NCBI RefSeq assembly: GCF_003254745.1
Contig: NZ_QKXH01000011.1
Span: forward strand, 1 to 64,000
DNA: 64,000 bases
DNA from: Flavobacterium aquariorum
Lineage (GTDB): Bacteria > Bacteroidota > Bacteroidia > Flavobacteriales > Flavobacteriaceae
Direction: 5' to 3'
Part shown: positions 8,513-18,320 of the stretch, piece after piece
Numbering within the stretch: the first letter of the stretch is position 1
Layout: every line of letters starts with the position of its first letter
Made by a program: the position numbers and the translations under genes
The notes under the pieces: generated by a model
Told to the model about the DNA's origin: nothing
Database searches by the model: none
The model's input: the letters and a program-made list of their open reading frames with translations, nothing else

Positions 8513-9082
8513 TTATTTTTTTACTTCTAACAATTTTTGTTCTTCTGGTGTAAATTCATTAACTATTGCATAAGAACCAGTCTTATTCACGCCAACAATT
8601 GCCATTTCATCCAAAACATCAACCAAATTACGATATGTTGATTTTTTGCTTGGTTTGATAATTACAATAATTCCATCATTTGGTTTTCCTTTAGCCGTTG
8701 AATATTGCTTTACTGTTTCCATTCTAGCTATCAACTCTTTACGAATGCCATCTTTTCCATAAGAATAGTCTTTTGGAGCCGCAAGCGGTTTTTCCAACAT
8801 TCCCATGTAACGTACCAATTTACCATTTTCACCAAGCAACAAAGTCATCGTTCGATTTTCATCTACCTTTATGTCATTTTCTACCTTCGGATCTTTTTCC
8901 TTATCTGGCAACGTCAAATCCATGGATTGAGGTTTAGACAACGTAGTGGTAAGCATAAAGAATGTGATTAATAAGAAGGCCAAATCCACCATGGCAGTTA
9001 AATCTACCTTTGAGTTTTGTTTTTTACTTCTTACTTTGCCACCTTTTCCGCCGCCACCGTCGCCGGTATTTAATTCAGCCAT
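8513..9082 (-). CDS. exbD: ExbD/TolR family protein (second copy)
   Basis: A 189-residue proton-channel subunit. Seen: glycine-rich N terminus, then VDLTAMVDLAFLLITFFML with the channel aspartate Asp33 in the single membrane helix, followed by a periplasmic ExbD domain. It works with ExbB to power TonB. It is the second of two different exbD genes in a row; Bacteroidetes operons often carry two, which may form a mixed assembly (inference). Confidence 0.9.
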   Translation of the reverse strand: MAELNTGDGGGGKGGKVRSKKQNSKVDLTAMVDLAFLLITFFMLTTTLSKPQSMDLTLPDKEKDPKVENDIKVDENRTMTLLLGENGKLVRYMGMLEKPLAAPKDYSYGKDGIRKELIARMETVKQYSTAKGKPNDGIIVIIKPSKKSTYRNLVDVLDEMAIVGVNKTGSYAIVNEFTPEEQKLLEVKK

Positions 9083-9101
9083 TTTAGTGTGTCTTTTTTA
9101 A

Positions 9102-9725
9102 TTAAAAATTCTTTCCTCTTAAACCTGTAACCAAATTAAAGCTATTGACCTTTTGATCTTGCAAAATATCCATTACTTGTTTGATTGCAGGATATTGTTC
9201 CTTAGCATCTCCTTTTATTGCAAAATTCAATTCTTTGTCATTAACCTCAATGTTTGCTTTTCGCGAATATAAGACCCAGTCTTTTAACTGATTATCCAAC
9301 GAATCTTTAGGTATACCTGGTTGTCCTGCTTTACTTCTATCTGCTGCTTTCATATTCAAAATTGCTTTTAAATTTTGAATTGGTACACCAAAACTTTCCA
9401 TTAATCCAAACTCCTCTGATTCTTTTTCAGTAAAAGAAACATTATATTTATCGGCCATAAATTCAAGTGCTTTTTTACGAACATCTTTCCCTTTTAGATC
9501 AAAAAATACAGCAGTTTTTCCATTAGCCTTACCAATTGTCAAAGTAGACAAATTATCAGCAGGTAATTTTGTTTGCACAGTAGACTGTGGAGTATCAACT
9601 GGTAATACTTCTGGTGTTTTAGCAGTGGCAGTCAAAATAAAGAACGTAAGCAAAAGAAACGCAACATCACACATCGCCGTCATATCGGTAGATGTGGACT
9701 TTTTTTTCATTTTTATTTTAGCCAT
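9102..9725 (-). CDS. exbD: ExbD/TolR family protein (first copy)
   Basis: A 207-residue ExbD: basic N terminus (KIKMKKK), TDMTAMCDVAFLLLTFFIL with channel Asp20, then a longer periplasmic domain than the neighbouring copy. It lies between exbB (43 nt upstream) and the second exbD (20 nt downstream). Confidence 0.9.
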   Translation of the reverse strand: MAKIKMKKKSTSTDMTAMCDVAFLLLTFFILTATAKTPEVLPVDTPQSTVQTKLPADNLSTLTIGKANGKTAVFFDLKGKDVRKKALEFMADKYNVSFTEKESEEFGLMESFGVPIQNLKAILNMKAADRSKAGQPGIPKDSLDNQLKDWVLYSRKANIEVNDKELNFAIKGDAKEQYPAIKQVMDILQDQKVNSFNLVTGLRGKNF

Positions 9726-9767
9726 TATTTATGTCTATTATTTTGATAAAAAAATATCAAAAATTAA

Positions 9768-10592
9768 TTATTGTTTTAAACTACCTCTAAAATGTCTGTA
9801 AGTATTTACAATTGTAGTTCCAGCCTCATCAATAGAATAAGTTAAATCATCAATTTTTGAAGTAAAGAAGTTGTAAGCAACAATCGCTGTGATTGAAGTA
9901 GAGATACCTGTAGCCGTGTTAATCAAAGCCTCAGATATACCAACCGCAAGTGCAGCTTGATCAGGAGTTCCAGCAGTTGCCAAAGCTCCAAACGCTTTAA
10001 TCATACCAGATACTGTCCCTAATAACCCTCCAAGTGTCCCTAAAGAAACCAAAGAAGAAATAATAGTCATATTTTTTTCCAACATTGGCATTTCAAGAGA
10101 AGTAACCTCTTCAATTTCCTTGTGAATTACTTCAGAAGCTTCTTCACTGTTGAATCCCTCTTTTTTAACATCTTGGTATTTTACTAATGCAGATTTAATT
10201 GCATTTGCAACTGAACCTTGCTGTTTATCACATGTAGCAATAGCTCCATCAATATCCCCAGATTTGATGCTCACTTGAACTGTTTGCATAAATTTATCTA
10301 AATTCCCTTTACCAGCAGCTTTTGCAATAACAAAATATCTTTCAAGAGAAAATACAATAACCATTAACAACATACCTAATAATACCGGTACTATAAATCC
10401 TCCTTTATAAACCTGTCCTAATGTATTTAATGGGTGTCCTTTTTCAATATCTCCACCTTCAAAATTCGAAGGATCTCCCATCACTTGAGACCAAACCAAC
10501 CAACCTACAAATACACATAATGCAATAATAATCCCTGAAACCATTCCTCCTCCGTTTGAAGTGCTTTCTTTTTTAACTTTAACGTTTGCCAT
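9768..10592 (-). CDS. exbB: ExbB/TolQ/MotA family proton channel
   Basis: A 274-residue inner-membrane protein, first gene of the TonB operon. Seen: an extra N-terminal membrane segment (about 17-35), a second near 63-85, and the MotA/TolQ/ExbB domain with the conserved pair of helices (SSLVSLGTLGGLLGTVSGMIKAF and ...ALINTATGISTSITAIVAYNFF). It forms the pentameric proton channel into which ExbD helices insert. A TAAATTTG promoter element lies about 50 nt upstream. Confidence 0.92.
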   Translation of the reverse strand: MANVKVKKESTSNGGGMVSGIIIALCVFVGWLVWSQVMGDPSNFEGGDIEKGHPLNTLGQVYKGGFIVPVLLGMLLMVIVFSLERYFVIAKAAGKGNLDKFMQTVQVSIKSGDIDGAIATCDKQQGSVANAIKSALVKYQDVKKEGFNSEEASEVIHKEIEEVTSLEMPMLEKNMTIISSLVSLGTLGGLLGTVSGMIKAFGALATAGTPDQAALAVGISEALINTATGISTSITAIVAYNFFTSKIDDLTYSIDEAGTTIVNTYRHFRGSLKQ

Positions 10593-10956
10593 TTTTTTAA
10601 ATTTTAAATATTTATTTTAGTTTTAATAAACTTGTATAGGAGCAAATTTAATTTTTTAGTTGAAATAAAAAAACTTTTTTTTAAGTAATCTTACAATTTA
10701 TTTTATTCTCAAAACAGAACTACAACGTTTTTTAAGAATAATTAGAGTTTTTATATAACAATATATTCCAAAAAATTATAAAAAAAAACATTTTTAAGTA
10801 TTCTTAATATTTTTATTCAAAAAAAGACCCAAATTTAAAAAACAAATAAATCTATCGAATCAATAGTATTTTGTGATATTTTATTACAGAAAACCCTTAA
10901 TTAATCATTTAAAAAAATTTAATATCTTGCAGTAGATTTTAACACCCCTTCAAGAA
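10593..10956. promoter_or_regulatory. Divergent spacer with exbB -7 element
   Basis: 364 nt of very A/T-rich DNA between exbB (minus) and the ATPase gene (plus). On the minus strand TAAATTTG at 10643-10650 fits TAnnTTTG for the exbB operon; no clear -33 TTG. On the plus strand TATCTTGC near 10922 is a weak match for the ATPase gene. No other feature is seen. Confidence 0.5.
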
Positions 10957-12465
10957 ATGAGCAAAGAAGAAAATTTTATTCAGCAGATAAATAAAGGCTA
11001 TCTATCACAAGGAGAGAGCATAATACTAGGTGGTGCGATGCTTGACGGCAAGGCATTACCAGATACATTCGTCAAGATTCCACTAAAAACATTAAATAGA
11101 CATGGCCTAATTGCTGGCGCTACAGGAACAGGAAAGACAAAAACGATTCAAGTTCTCTCAGAACAGCTATCATCCTTCGGCATTCCGGTATTGATGATGG
11201 ACATAAAAGGTGATTTTAGTGGAGTTGCAAAGGAAGGCGAAGAAAAAGACTTTATAAAAGAACGCCATGCTAAACTGAATATCCCTTATTCTGTATCTAG
11301 CTTTCCTGTAGAATTACTATCTCTTTCTAAACAAGAAGGCGTTCGACTTCGATCTACAGTTTCTGAATTCGGACCTGTTCTTTTTTCAAGAATTTTAGAT
11401 TTGAATGATACACAAGCTGGTGTTGTTTCGGTTATATTCAAATATTGTGATGACAACAAAATGCCACTATTAGATTTAAAAGACATTAAAAAGGTCATCA
11501 ATTATATTACCGATGAAGGAAAAAATGAAATCGAGGAAAGCTACGGCAAAATATCAACTTCGACTACCGGAACCATTTTAAGGAAAATAATTGAACTGGA
11601 ACAACAAGGTGCCGATTTATTTTTTGGAGAGCTATCCTTCGAAATTGACGACTTATTTCGTCTTGATGAAAATGGAAAAGGATACATTAATATTATACGA
11701 CTAACGGACATTCAAGACAAGCCCAAATTATTCTCCACTTTCATGCTGAGTTTGCTTGCCGAAATTTACCAACAAATGCCTGAAAAAGGCGATGCAGACC
11801 AACCCGAATTAGTGATTTTCATAGATGAAGCCCATTTAATTTTTAATGAAGCCAGCAAAGCATTATTAGAACAGATAGAAACTATCGTTAAATTAATTCG
11901 TTCCAAAGGAATAGGTATTTATTTTATCACCCAAAATCCTATGGATATTCCAAGTGGTGTTTTGGCACAACTAGGATTAAAGATACAACACGCCTTAAGA
12001 GCATTCACAGCCAATGACAGGCAAGCAATCAAACAGTCGGCAGACAACTATCCTACATCCGAATTTTACAAAACAGATGAAGTATTAACCAGTTTAGGAA
12101 TTGGAGAAGCTTTTGTTACCGCATTAAGCGAAAAAGGAATCCCAACTCCACTTGTTGCCACAATGATGCGTGCTCCCATGAGTCGAATGGATATTTTAAC
12201 TGATACCGAAATTGAAGAAATTAATACCAAATCCAAATTAGTCAAAAAATACAGTGAAGTTCTAGATCGTGAAAGTGCTTATGAGATGCTGAATAAAAAA
12301 ATAGAATCAGCCCAGGAGCAAGCTGCTGTTCCTGAAGAAAAAAAGCAAGAAAGCAACGAACCAAGTACAGCGAGTGTCGTTACAAAATCGGTTTTAAAAG
12401 TTGTTACCAGCGCCACTTTTATTAGAGGGGCATTTGGAATACTGTCAAAAATGTTTAAAAAATAA
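10957..12465 (+). CDS. HerA-like ATPase (DUF853 family)
   Basis: A 502-residue P-loop ATPase of the HerA/FtsK superfamily. Seen: Walker A GATGTGKT at 54-61, DIKGDFSG after it, Walker B with LVIFIDEAHLIF near 285, and an arginine-rich ...FITQNPMDIPSGVLAQLGLKIQHALRAFTANDRQ block as in the DUF853 family. The last 60 residues form a less conserved tail. Members are annotated as putative DNA-translocating helicases; the cellular role of DUF853 proteins is not well defined and no NurA nuclease partner is nearby. Confidence 0.82.
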   Translation: MSKEENFIQQINKGYLSQGESIILGGAMLDGKALPDTFVKIPLKTLNRHGLIAGATGTGKTKTIQVLSEQLSSFGIPVLMMDIKGDFSGVAKEGEEKDFIKERHAKLNIPYSVSSFPVELLSLSKQEGVRLRSTVSEFGPVLFSRILDLNDTQAGVVSVIFKYCDDNKMPLLDLKDIKKVINYITDEGKNEIEESYGKISTSTTGTILRKIIELEQQGADLFFGELSFEIDDLFRLDENGKGYINIIRLTDIQDKPKLFSTFMLSLLAEIYQQMPEKGDADQPELVIFIDEAHLIFNEASKALLEQIETIVKLIRSKGIGIYFITQNPMDIPSGVLAQLGLKIQHALRAFTANDRQAIKQSADNYPTSEFYKTDEVLTSLGIGEAFVTALSEKGIPTPLVATMMRAPMSRMDILTDTEIEEINTKSKLVKKYSEVLDRESAYEMLNKKIESAQEQAAVPEEKKQESNEPSTASVVTKSVLKVVTSATFIRGAFGILSKMFKK

Positions 12466-12544
12466 ACATATCTCTGTTTCCAAAATCAAAGACAGCAACC
12501 GGTCCGAATAGTAAAAATCACTATTTTTGGCCAAAAAATAAAAC

Positions 12545-12913
12545 ATGAAAGCATTCGCTACTATAGGACTATTAATATTATCGAATATTTTTATGACATT
12601 GGCTTGGTATGGGCATCTTAAATTCAAAGAATTAAGATGGTTTGAAAATGCTGGATTGATAAGCATCGTATTGATTAGTTGGGGGCTGGCTTTATTTGAG
12701 TATTGCTTCCAAGTCCCAGCTAACAGAATAGGCTACGAAGGTAATGGAGGTTCATTTTCACTAATGCAACTCAAAGTAATTCAAGAAGTGATCACATTAA
12801 TCATTTTCGTGTTGTTCTCATTGCTTTTCTTCAAAAATGAAACCTTAAGATGGAATCATTTCGTTGGTTTTTTATGCTTGGTTTTGGCCGTTTATTTTAT
12901 ATTTAAAAAATAA
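12545..12913 (+). CDS. DMT-type small membrane protein (DUF486)
   Basis: A 122-residue protein with four hydrophobic segments and the DUF486 sequence FEYCFQVPANRIGYEGNGGSFSLMQLKVIQEVITL. The family resembles small drug/metabolite transporters; no substrate is known. It is 79 nt after the ATPase gene and 6 nt before a lipoprotein gene. Confidence 0.8.
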   Translation: MKAFATIGLLILSNIFMTLAWYGHLKFKELRWFENAGLISIVLISWGLALFEYCFQVPANRIGYEGNGGSFSLMQLKVIQEVITLIIFVLFSLLFFKNETLRWNHFVGFLCLVLAVYFIFKK

Positions 12914-12919
12914 TTCTCA

Positions 12920-13366
12920 ATGAAAAACATCTTCAAACTCTTTATTTTCTTATTGGTTTTGAGCAGTTGCTCACCAAAGTCAGAAACTAAAAACTTAACA
13001 TATATCAAGTTAGAGATTGTTAAAACAGAAAAGGACTTTGAAAAATTAGTCGCCGAAAAAGGGATAGCCGAAGGATTTTATGAATTTGCAGATTCCAATG
13101 CCGTTATCAAAAGAGAGCATGACACTTTAATCATTGGTAAAATCAACATTAAAAATTATTATTTAAACTCGAAGTACCAAAACGCAAGTGTAACTTGGTC
13201 TCCCGATGCTATAACCGTTTCCGATGCCGGTGATATGGCTTCAAGTTACGGCAAATATATTTGGACTTTTAAAGATGCTTCTGGGAAGGAACAAGTTTCA
13301 AAAGGAGTCTTTCATACGGTCTGGAAAAAACAAAAAGACGGCTCTTGGAAATACATCTGGGATTAG
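12920..13366 (+). CDS. Lipoprotein with SnoaL/DUF4440-like domain
   Basis: A 148-residue protein with a lipoprotein signal (LVLSSC, Cys17) and a domain resembling the NTF2-like DUF4440 fold: EKDFEKLVAEKGIAEGFYEFADSNAVIKRE at the start and GVFHTVWKKQKDGSWKYIWD at the end. The function is unknown. Its stop is 2 nt from the stop of the convergent penicillin acylase gene. Confidence 0.7.
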   Translation: MKNIFKLFIFLLVLSSCSPKSETKNLTYIKLEIVKTEKDFEKLVAEKGIAEGFYEFADSNAVIKREHDTLIIGKINIKNYYLNSKYQNASVTWSPDAITVSDAGDMASSYGKYIWTFKDASGKEQVSKGVFHTVWKKQKDGSWKYIWD

Positions 13367-13368
13367 CA

Positions 13369-15759
13369 CTAATTTTCCCGAGGATAAAAAACCAATTTTG
13401 TTGAAGATTCCATAATTTCCTTTTTATTCAATTTCATTTTTCTAAATTTTCCAGTATTGTACAATTCTGCTTGATCTGAATAATGTGCACTAAATGGATT
13501 CCCAGATTGCCCGGTCGGAAGGATTCCCCAACTATTTTCAATGTCAGAGAAATCAATTACTCTTCGGCTTGAAGGGCCACCTTTTACTTTATAAAATCCA
13601 TCATCGACAAAATCAAAAAATTGATTATTTATTACTTCGTTAGAGCCAGAAATTTCAAATGGACCAACATTAAAAAATGATCTTAATAGTGCTAATTTTC
13701 CTATTGGGTGCTGGTATTCTACCGAATGTACTTTTTCCCACGCCCAATCCGAGGGCGAATTACCTAGTTGTTTTTTCAAAGCCAATATTGCTTCTTTAAA
13801 GGATTTTGTTAAAATTTGACTTTTGGTTTCTTTTTTGTTTTTTGTTGTAACATCATCCCACCATGGCGACTTTTCGCTTGAAATTTGTCTGGCGACAATT
13901 TGCTTCATAACATGAGTTCCTAAAAATTGTTTAAATGCTTCATCACCCAATTCATCCTGAAAAGTATTTTTTAGATATAAAAAAATCCACTTATTATAGA
14001 TCGTTGGTGCAACATCATTCAAATTATTTGAACCTTTCCATGATTTCAAAATATGCACGGCTTCATTTTCCGTTTTGGAAAGTGATTTTGCATTTAAATT
14101 GGAAACCATATTTTTTACAACTTCGGGAGCTACAGCTGATGTATTGTCATTAATCATTTCGCCCACTGAACTTTCATCCCAATCAGATTTTGAATCCAAT
14201 AATTGTGTAATTCTTTTCGCTCTGTCTTCAGGAAGATAATAGCCCGGATATGCAAAACCATCAATAGTTTCCGGCTGATTGTTTGCGGAATACACGTAAT
14301 TCCAATCTGGATTGATCGTAGATGGATTTTTTGAAAAATCTAAATATTCCAGACTGTCATCTTTCCCATTCGCACCATCAAGTATAAAATTTGTATTCAC
14401 GCCATTATTATGTTTATATAATTTACCAGTTGCCCACCAGCCCACATTACCTTTTACATCGCCATACATTACATTGAGTCCGGGCGCTGCAATAAGTGCA
14501 ACTCCTTTTTGAAAATCAGCCACCGATTTCGAGTGAGAAATGGCATAAATTGCCTCAATACTATGAATAGGTTGTTGCGTATAAATCCAAGACATCGCAA
14601 CTGGCTTATTTGTTTTTAAACCAGTTAACAAATCATTCATAATAGGACCATGCTGACTTACTTTTAAATTCAAAATAACATCTGCCGAATCTTTAACCTT
14701 TATTATTTTTTTTCTGATTTCATAATCTCTGAATCCGTTTTTTGTTTGGTATTGATTATTATTTTTAGGATTATTCTCTTCTTGATAAAAATCAACATCG
14801 TCATTTTCAAACATAGTCAAACCATATGCATATTCCCGATTGTGTCCCAATAAAGGAAAAGGTGCTCCTGCCAGATAACAGCCGTACAATTCAAAATCAA
14901 GCGTTTTAATATGAGCTTCATACCAGGTGCCAGGTTGGGAGAATCCAATATGTGGATCATTGGCAAAAATTACTTTTTTGTTTTTTGTTTTTTGAGGAGC
15001 AATAACCCAACTATTACTTCCAACAAATGGCGCTACCGGAGACTGATCTAAAAGCGATGCAATTGATTGAGAAATCGCAATATATTGTTGCTGTTTTTGT
15101 TTTGCAATTTTAATTTGAGTAATATTGAAATTCCCGTCCAAACCAAAATCCTTTAGATAATCCATTCCATATTTGTTCCGAATGTCGGTAAGTAACGGGT
15201 CTGTTTTTTGAGCCATTGCAAAACTAAAAGACATATATCCAAAAATGTTATACACATCTTCTATAGTGAATTTTTGCTTTTTAACCCCTAATAATTGAAA
15301 TTCCACAGGAGTTACACCTTCTTCTAGATATTGATTAATTCCATCCAAATAAGCCATTGTCAATTGATAGGCTCGACTCTTTTTATCTAAGTTCGCAATA
15401 GCTTTTTGAGATGCCTCTTCAATTCCTAAACCCACAAAAAACTTATCGTTCTTCAATGCAACCGATCCAAATACTTCGGACAATCGGCCTGGCGCTATAC
15501 GTCTAAGTAATTCCATTTGCCATAATCTATCCTGAGCGTGAACATATCCCAAAGCAACCATTGCATCTATCGAATTTTGGGCATAAATATGTGGCACCCC
15601 AAATTCATCAAAATAAATCGTAGTCTCTTTTTTAATATTTTTTAAATAAACATTACCTTCATATTTAGGTTTTTGATAGGATCTATAAATAAAAAATGTG
15701 CCAATTAAAGCAATTAGCAAAAAAATAAAAACAAACAGAATTCTTTTTAGTAATCTCAT
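13369..15759 (-). CDS. Penicillin acylase family protein (Ntn hydrolase)
   Basis: A 796-residue N-terminal-nucleophile amidohydrolase. Seen: a membrane or signal segment near the N terminus (FVFIFLLIALIGTFFIY), the alpha-chain region with VHAQDRLWQMELLRR, a linker, and the predicted autocleavage and nucleophile site GSNSW, where the first serine becomes the N terminus of the beta chain, followed by NDPHIGF and ...PLLGHNREYAYGLT. Substrates may be acylated amides such as homoserine lactones or antibiotics; not readable here. The ATG at 15759 is preferred to an upstream TTG at 15768. Confidence 0.85.
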   Translation of the reverse strand: MRLLKRILFVFIFLLIALIGTFFIYRSYQKPKYEGNVYLKNIKKETTIYFDEFGVPHIYAQNSIDAMVALGYVHAQDRLWQMELLRRIAPGRLSEVFGSVALKNDKFFVGLGIEEASQKAIANLDKKSRAYQLTMAYLDGINQYLEEGVTPVEFQLLGVKKQKFTIEDVYNIFGYMSFSFAMAQKTDPLLTDIRNKYGMDYLKDFGLDGNFNITQIKIAKQKQQQYIAISQSIASLLDQSPVAPFVGSNSWVIAPQKTKNKKVIFANDPHIGFSQPGTWYEAHIKTLDFELYGCYLAGAPFPLLGHNREYAYGLTMFENDDVDFYQEENNPKNNNQYQTKNGFRDYEIRKKIIKVKDSADVILNLKVSQHGPIMNDLLTGLKTNKPVAMSWIYTQQPIHSIEAIYAISHSKSVADFQKGVALIAAPGLNVMYGDVKGNVGWWATGKLYKHNNGVNTNFILDGANGKDDSLEYLDFSKNPSTINPDWNYVYSANNQPETIDGFAYPGYYLPEDRAKRITQLLDSKSDWDESSVGEMINDNTSAVAPEVVKNMVSNLNAKSLSKTENEAVHILKSWKGSNNLNDVAPTIYNKWIFLYLKNTFQDELGDEAFKQFLGTHVMKQIVARQISSEKSPWWDDVTTKNKKETKSQILTKSFKEAILALKKQLGNSPSDWAWEKVHSVEYQHPIGKLALLRSFFNVGPFEISGSNEVINNQFFDFVDDGFYKVKGGPSSRRVIDFSDIENSWGILPTGQSGNPFSAHYSDQAELYNTGKFRKMKLNKKEIMESSTKLVFYPREN

Positions 15760-16006
15760 TGGGAGCAATTTTAATAGGGGTCTTCAAACTTATGCAAAAA
15801 TCAACATATTTTATACACTAACTTTAAAAAACACATTTAAAAAAGGGAATATTTTTATCAAATACAAATAAACACAATTGCCATCGATTTTATCATTATT
15901 GTTAATTTTTCAACATAAAACAAAGAATAAACACGCAATACGTTAAAATTTACAATATAAATTGAGGTTTTTATAAACAATTCCGAATGATTCAATGTCA
16001 GTTTAT

Positions 16007-16014
16007 TATATTTG
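16007..16014 (+). promoter_or_regulatory. -7 element of the flavin reductase gene
   Basis: TATATTTG, 16 nt before the ATG at 16031. An ATG at 15995 lies upstream of this element and so would not be in the transcript. Confidence 0.55.
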
Positions 16015-16030
16015 TTTAAATTTAAAAATC

Positions 16031-16678
16031 ATGAAAAATATTTCAAAAGAAACCATTTCACAAATGGATAAGATTGAAAAATTAAATTTAATAAATTCAT
16101 GCACAGGATTTAAATCCGCCAATTTAATAGCGACAAAATCTATTGAAGGCAATACCAATGTTGCCATATTTAGCAGTGTTACCCATTTAGGCAGTAGTCC
16201 TTCATTAATTGGTTTTATTGTTCGACCTACAACTGTCCCTAGAGATACTTATAAAAACATTATGGAAACTGGTTATTTCACCGTAAACCATATAACGATA
16301 GATATGATTGCCGATGCACATCATACTTCAGCCAATTATGATTCTGGAATCTCAGAATTTGCCAAAACCAATTTGGAAGAAGAATACAAAGAGGGATTCA
16401 ATGTTCCCTTTGTAAAGGGTAGTCCGGTACAGCTCTATTGCAAATATGTAAATGAATACATCATCAAGGAAAATGACACCATTCATATCATAGCCTCTAT
16501 CGAGCATGTTTTTTTTGACGAAGCGTTGGAACATAAAGATGGATGGTTGCAACTCGACAAAGGTAATATAGTTGCCTTGAATGGTGCTGATGGTTATTTT
16601 TTGCCCAAACTAATAGATCGCTTTCAATATGCTAGGCAAAATGTACCCACTAAATCTTTCAAAAAAGATAAAGAATAA
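16031..16678 (+). CDS. Flavin reductase family protein
   Basis: A 215-residue protein of the FMN-binding split-barrel flavin reductase-like family: SCTGFKSANLIATKS, NVAIFSSVTHLGSSPSLIGFIVRPT and TPR-like YFTVNHI segments match the family's FMN-binding core. Such proteins bind FMN and may reduce it with NAD(P)H. The partner is unknown. The start at 16031 is chosen because a TATATTTG promoter element lies between it and the upstream ATG at 15995. It converges on kynureninase across a shared terminator. Confidence 0.8.
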   Translation: MKNISKETISQMDKIEKLNLINSCTGFKSANLIATKSIEGNTNVAIFSSVTHLGSSPSLIGFIVRPTTVPRDTYKNIMETGYFTVNHITIDMIADAHHTSANYDSGISEFAKTNLEEEYKEGFNVPFVKGSPVQLYCKYVNEYIIKENDTIHIIASIEHVFFDEALEHKDGWLQLDKGNIVALNGADGYFLPKLIDRFQYARQNVPTKSFKKDKE

Positions 16679-16683
16679 GTATT

Positions 16684-16722
16684 AAAAAACGGGAATGGCT
16701 TTTATACCATTCCTGTTTTTTT
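16684..16722. terminator. Bidirectional terminator, flavin reductase/kynU
   Basis: AAAAAACGGGAATGG (16684-16698) pairs with CCATTCCTGTTTTTT (from 16707), with one G-T pair, loop of 8 nt. It overlaps the kynU stop codon at 16721. Confidence 0.75.
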
Positions 16723-17998
16723 ATTTCCCTAAAATTCCTGTTTTTAAAATCTGTCCGAAGTGATACATATCCTCATAAGAAGTATATAAAGGAACCGGTG
16801 CCAGACGAATTACATTGGGTTCCCGCCAATCCGTAATCACACCATTTTTCATTAAATAATCAAACAAACTGCGTCCTTCTCCATGGAGAAAAACCGATAA
16901 TTGGCAAGCTCTTTCAGACGGTTCTTTTGGAGTAATAATTTCAAAGGAACCCAGAACTTCTTTGCTTATTTCGTTCAGAATAAATTCTAAATAAGAAGTG
17001 ATTTTATCCCTTTTAAGTATTAATTGATCCATTCCAATTTCGTCAAACATTTCAACGGAAGCTAAATAAGGAGCCAACGAAAGTATCGGTAAATTACTGA
17101 TTTGCCAACCTCCTGCTCCATGAACTGGATCAAAAACAGGTTCCATCTTGAAACGACGCTCTTTATTATGTCCCCACCAGCCTGCAAATCGCGGCAGCTC
17201 TTTATTGTTATGGTGTTTTTCATGAACAAAACAACCCGAAGCATTTCCTGGTCCTGAGTTCATATATTTATAACTGCACCAAGCAGCAAAATCGACATTC
17301 CAATCGTGAAGTTCCAATTTAATATTTCCGGCAGCGTGGGCCAAATCCCAACCTACATAAGCGCCCTGTTTTTGTCCCGCTTCGGTAATGGTTTTCATAT
17401 CAAAAACCTGCCCTGTATAATAATTCACACCGCCTATTAAAACCAATGCCAACTCCTCACCCACTTCTTCAATTTTTGTCAAAACATCTTCCAATCGGAT
17501 GTTATGTTCTCCCTCTCTGCGTTTGATTTCTACAATTGCATCCTCGGGTTTATAGCCATGAAAATTCACTTGACTTTGAAACATATATTGATCAGAAGGA
17601 AAGGCTTTTTCTTCGCAAATGATTTTATAACGCTTTGCAGTTGGTCTATAAAATGAAACCATTAACAAATGAAGATTCACTGTTAGCGTGTTCATTACTG
17701 TAATTTCGGATGGCAAAGCACCTACCAATTTACTTAATGGATTGGCAAAACGTTCTTGATAATCCCACCACGGTTTTTCGGCATAAAAATGGCCTTCGAC
17801 AGCCAGATTTGCCCAATCATTCATTACCTCATCAACATATTTTTTTGTTCTTTTTGGCTGTAATCCCAAAGAGTTACCCGTAAAATAAATTACTTTTTTG
17901 TTGTTAACTTTTGGAAATATAAACTCGTCTTGGTATTTATGTAGATGATCTTGTGAATCGAGTTGCTGAGCAAATTCTAATGTATTTTTGAAATCCAT
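16721..17998 (-). CDS. kynU: Kynureninase
   Basis: A 425-residue PLP enzyme (from ATG 17998) that splits kynurenine or 3-hydroxykynurenine into (hydroxy)anthranilate and alanine. Seen: YFTGNSLGLQPK, VMNTLTVNLHLLMVSFYRPT, the PLP-phosphate and lysine region AAWCSYKYMNSGPGN, and WWGHNKERRFKMEPVFDPVHGAGGWQISN. The reading frame opens 24 codons earlier, but ATG 17998 begins the recognisable family N terminus (MDFKNTLEFAQQLD). No other tryptophan catabolism gene is in the window. Confidence 0.92.
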   Translation of the reverse strand: MDFKNTLEFAQQLDSQDHLHKYQDEFIFPKVNNKKVIYFTGNSLGLQPKRTKKYVDEVMNDWANLAVEGHFYAEKPWWDYQERFANPLSKLVGALPSEITVMNTLTVNLHLLMVSFYRPTAKRYKIICEEKAFPSDQYMFQSQVNFHGYKPEDAIVEIKRREGEHNIRLEDVLTKIEEVGEELALVLIGGVNYYTGQVFDMKTITEAGQKQGAYVGWDLAHAAGNIKLELHDWNVDFAAWCSYKYMNSGPGNASGCFVHEKHHNNKELPRFAGWWGHNKERRFKMEPVFDPVHGAGGWQISNLPILSLAPYLASVEMFDEIGMDQLILKRDKITSYLEFILNEISKEVLGSFEIITPKEPSERACQLSVFLHGEGRSLFDYLMKNGVITDWREPNVIRLAPVPLYTSYEDMYHFGQILKTGILGK

Positions 17999-18168
17999 TT
18001 TTTGATTATTTTGTGCCGTAAAAATAGAAAAAGATAATAGAGAAAAACCAACTGAATAAAGAAAAAACACAAATAGAGATGATAAAAAGACAATTCAATA
18101 AAAAACAAATTCATTTTAGCCTATATTTTGCATTTAAAATAACGCATCACTTCTTATGAAAACGAATT

Positions 18169-18310
18169 GCGTTAGGGATAAAAATGGAAAGTTTTTACCT
18201 GAAACCATTAGTAATACAGAAACGAGGAAGCGACCAAAGGAAGCTCCCGCAGTGCTAGTATTACTTTGGTTTTGGGTAAAAAATTGTAATGGATAGCCCG
18301 TAATACGCCA
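18169..18310 (+). repeat. Dispersed structured element, type B copy 1
   Basis: Left arm GCGTTAGGGATAAAAATGGA (18169-18188), variable core closed by TTTTTACC and GGTAAAAA, right arm TTGTAATGGATAGCCCG and outer ACGCC. The outer GCGT and ACGC can pair. Related copies: 33829-33944 and 49789-49879. It lies between the starts/stops of kynU and queA with no gene inside. Confidence 0.6.
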
Positions 18311-18320
18311 AGATAAAAAA

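Noticed and set aside
17999..18070. 24-residue hydrophobic extension of kynureninase that looks like a signal peptide
   Set aside because: Kynureninase is cytosolic and the family N terminus begins at ATG 17998; the extension is AT-rich chance coding.
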